A stretch of 64,000 nt of DNA from Hyphomonadaceae bacterium (GTDB lineage: Bacteria > Pseudomonadota > Alphaproteobacteria > Rhizobiales > Hyphomicrobiaceae), in NCBI GenBank assembly GCA_019747815.1, contig JAIEQJ010000049.1:48258-112257 (forward strand). The letters run 5' to 3'. Position 1 is the stretch's first letter, and every line of letters starts with the position of its first letter. The position numbers and the translations under genes are program-made. The notes beneath the pieces were generated by a model that saw only the letters and a list, made by a program, of their open reading frames with translations, had not been told where the DNA came from and made no database searches. Positions 63,942 through 64,000 of the stretch are shown here, piece by piece.

Positions 63942-64000
63942 TCAGCGCATCCATAGCATGGCTGCGGCGAGGCAGAGGAAGGCGAGGAAGTGGTGGGCGC
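63942..64000 (-). mobile_element. C-terminal end of IS5-type transposase (cut by window edge)
   Basis: Minus strand ends ...HHFLAFLCLAAAMLWMR then TGA (63944-63942). This hydrophobic ending is typical of IS5-family transposases. CTGAAT...ATTCAG (63930-63945) next to the stop may be part of the IS end. The remainder lies past the right edge, so its state is unknown. Confidence 0.65.

Overview
The window is high-GC chromosomal DNA of an alphaproteobacterium, most likely from or near the Hyphomicrobiales. The main evidence is a glycine-dependent ALA synthase (hemA), a Usg protein, groESL behind a CIRCE-like operator, and a DUF1285 / CoA-pyrophosphatase / DUF6111 / CCA-transferase gene set. Class III-type PHA synthase and many orphan solute-binding proteins fit a versatile heterotroph. 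The genus cannot be fixed from sequence reading alone.

Layout, left to right. 1-925: the end of a PRISE-type short-chain reductase, and a small membrane protein. 1091-1464: a scar made of the 5' half of a tRNA-Pro(TGG) and the N-terminus of a dead tyrosine integrase. 1733-7877: a secreted TPR-caspase, a Tat-exported PhoX-like phosphatase, a Tat-type redoxin and a two-domain DUF2541-like secreted protein. 8371-16371: an RND efflux operon with one adaptor, two tandem permeases (MdtABC-like layout) and a 2TM protein; the adaptor carries an unusual Cys-rich tail. 16391-18479: a small protein and a membrane-anchored J-domain protein. 18553-20695: a tightly overlapped PHA synthase operon (short PhaE-like, PhaC, GNAT). 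20887-25573: hemA, an L,D-transpeptidase and an MsbA-like ABC exporter. 25740-34435: two SDRs, a Nudix hydrolase, a baeRF protein, a nuclease, an MHYT protein, a TAXI binding protein, a TPR/Sel1-like membrane protein and a CoA-transferase. 34427-41731: an XRE regulator, a thioesterase, a frameshifted NTF2-like gene, rpmE, a polysaccharide deacetylase, a PLP dehydratase and a phospholipase C-like/DUF4332 fusion. 41903-42187: an exonuclease remnant within palindromic repeats. 42215-49262: a MoxR-DUF58-DUF4159-vWA operon. 49416-55255: the divergent DUF1285...CCA group, with RraA-like and Tlde1-like genes in its middle. 55289-58727: two orphan solute-binding proteins and pncB. 58942-61667: groESL, divergent from a guanidine exporter gene that has a clear guanidine-II riboswitch. 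61878-64000: usg, then a tRNA-Glu 3' fragment (attachment site), a tyrosine integrase and the tail of an IS5-type transposase, which together form the left edge of an integrated element continuing past the window.

Most of the window reads as ordinary chromosome. The accessory signals are at the two tRNA scars, the repeat-rich 41.9-42.2 kb gap and the right-hand integrase region. No CRISPR array, rRNA operon or canonical defence cluster was seen. The best-supported regulatory find is the guanidine-II riboswitch. The most unusual gene architectures are the Cys-rich RND adaptor, the short Lys/Ala-tailed PhaE-like protein and the phospholipase C-like/DUF4332 fusion.
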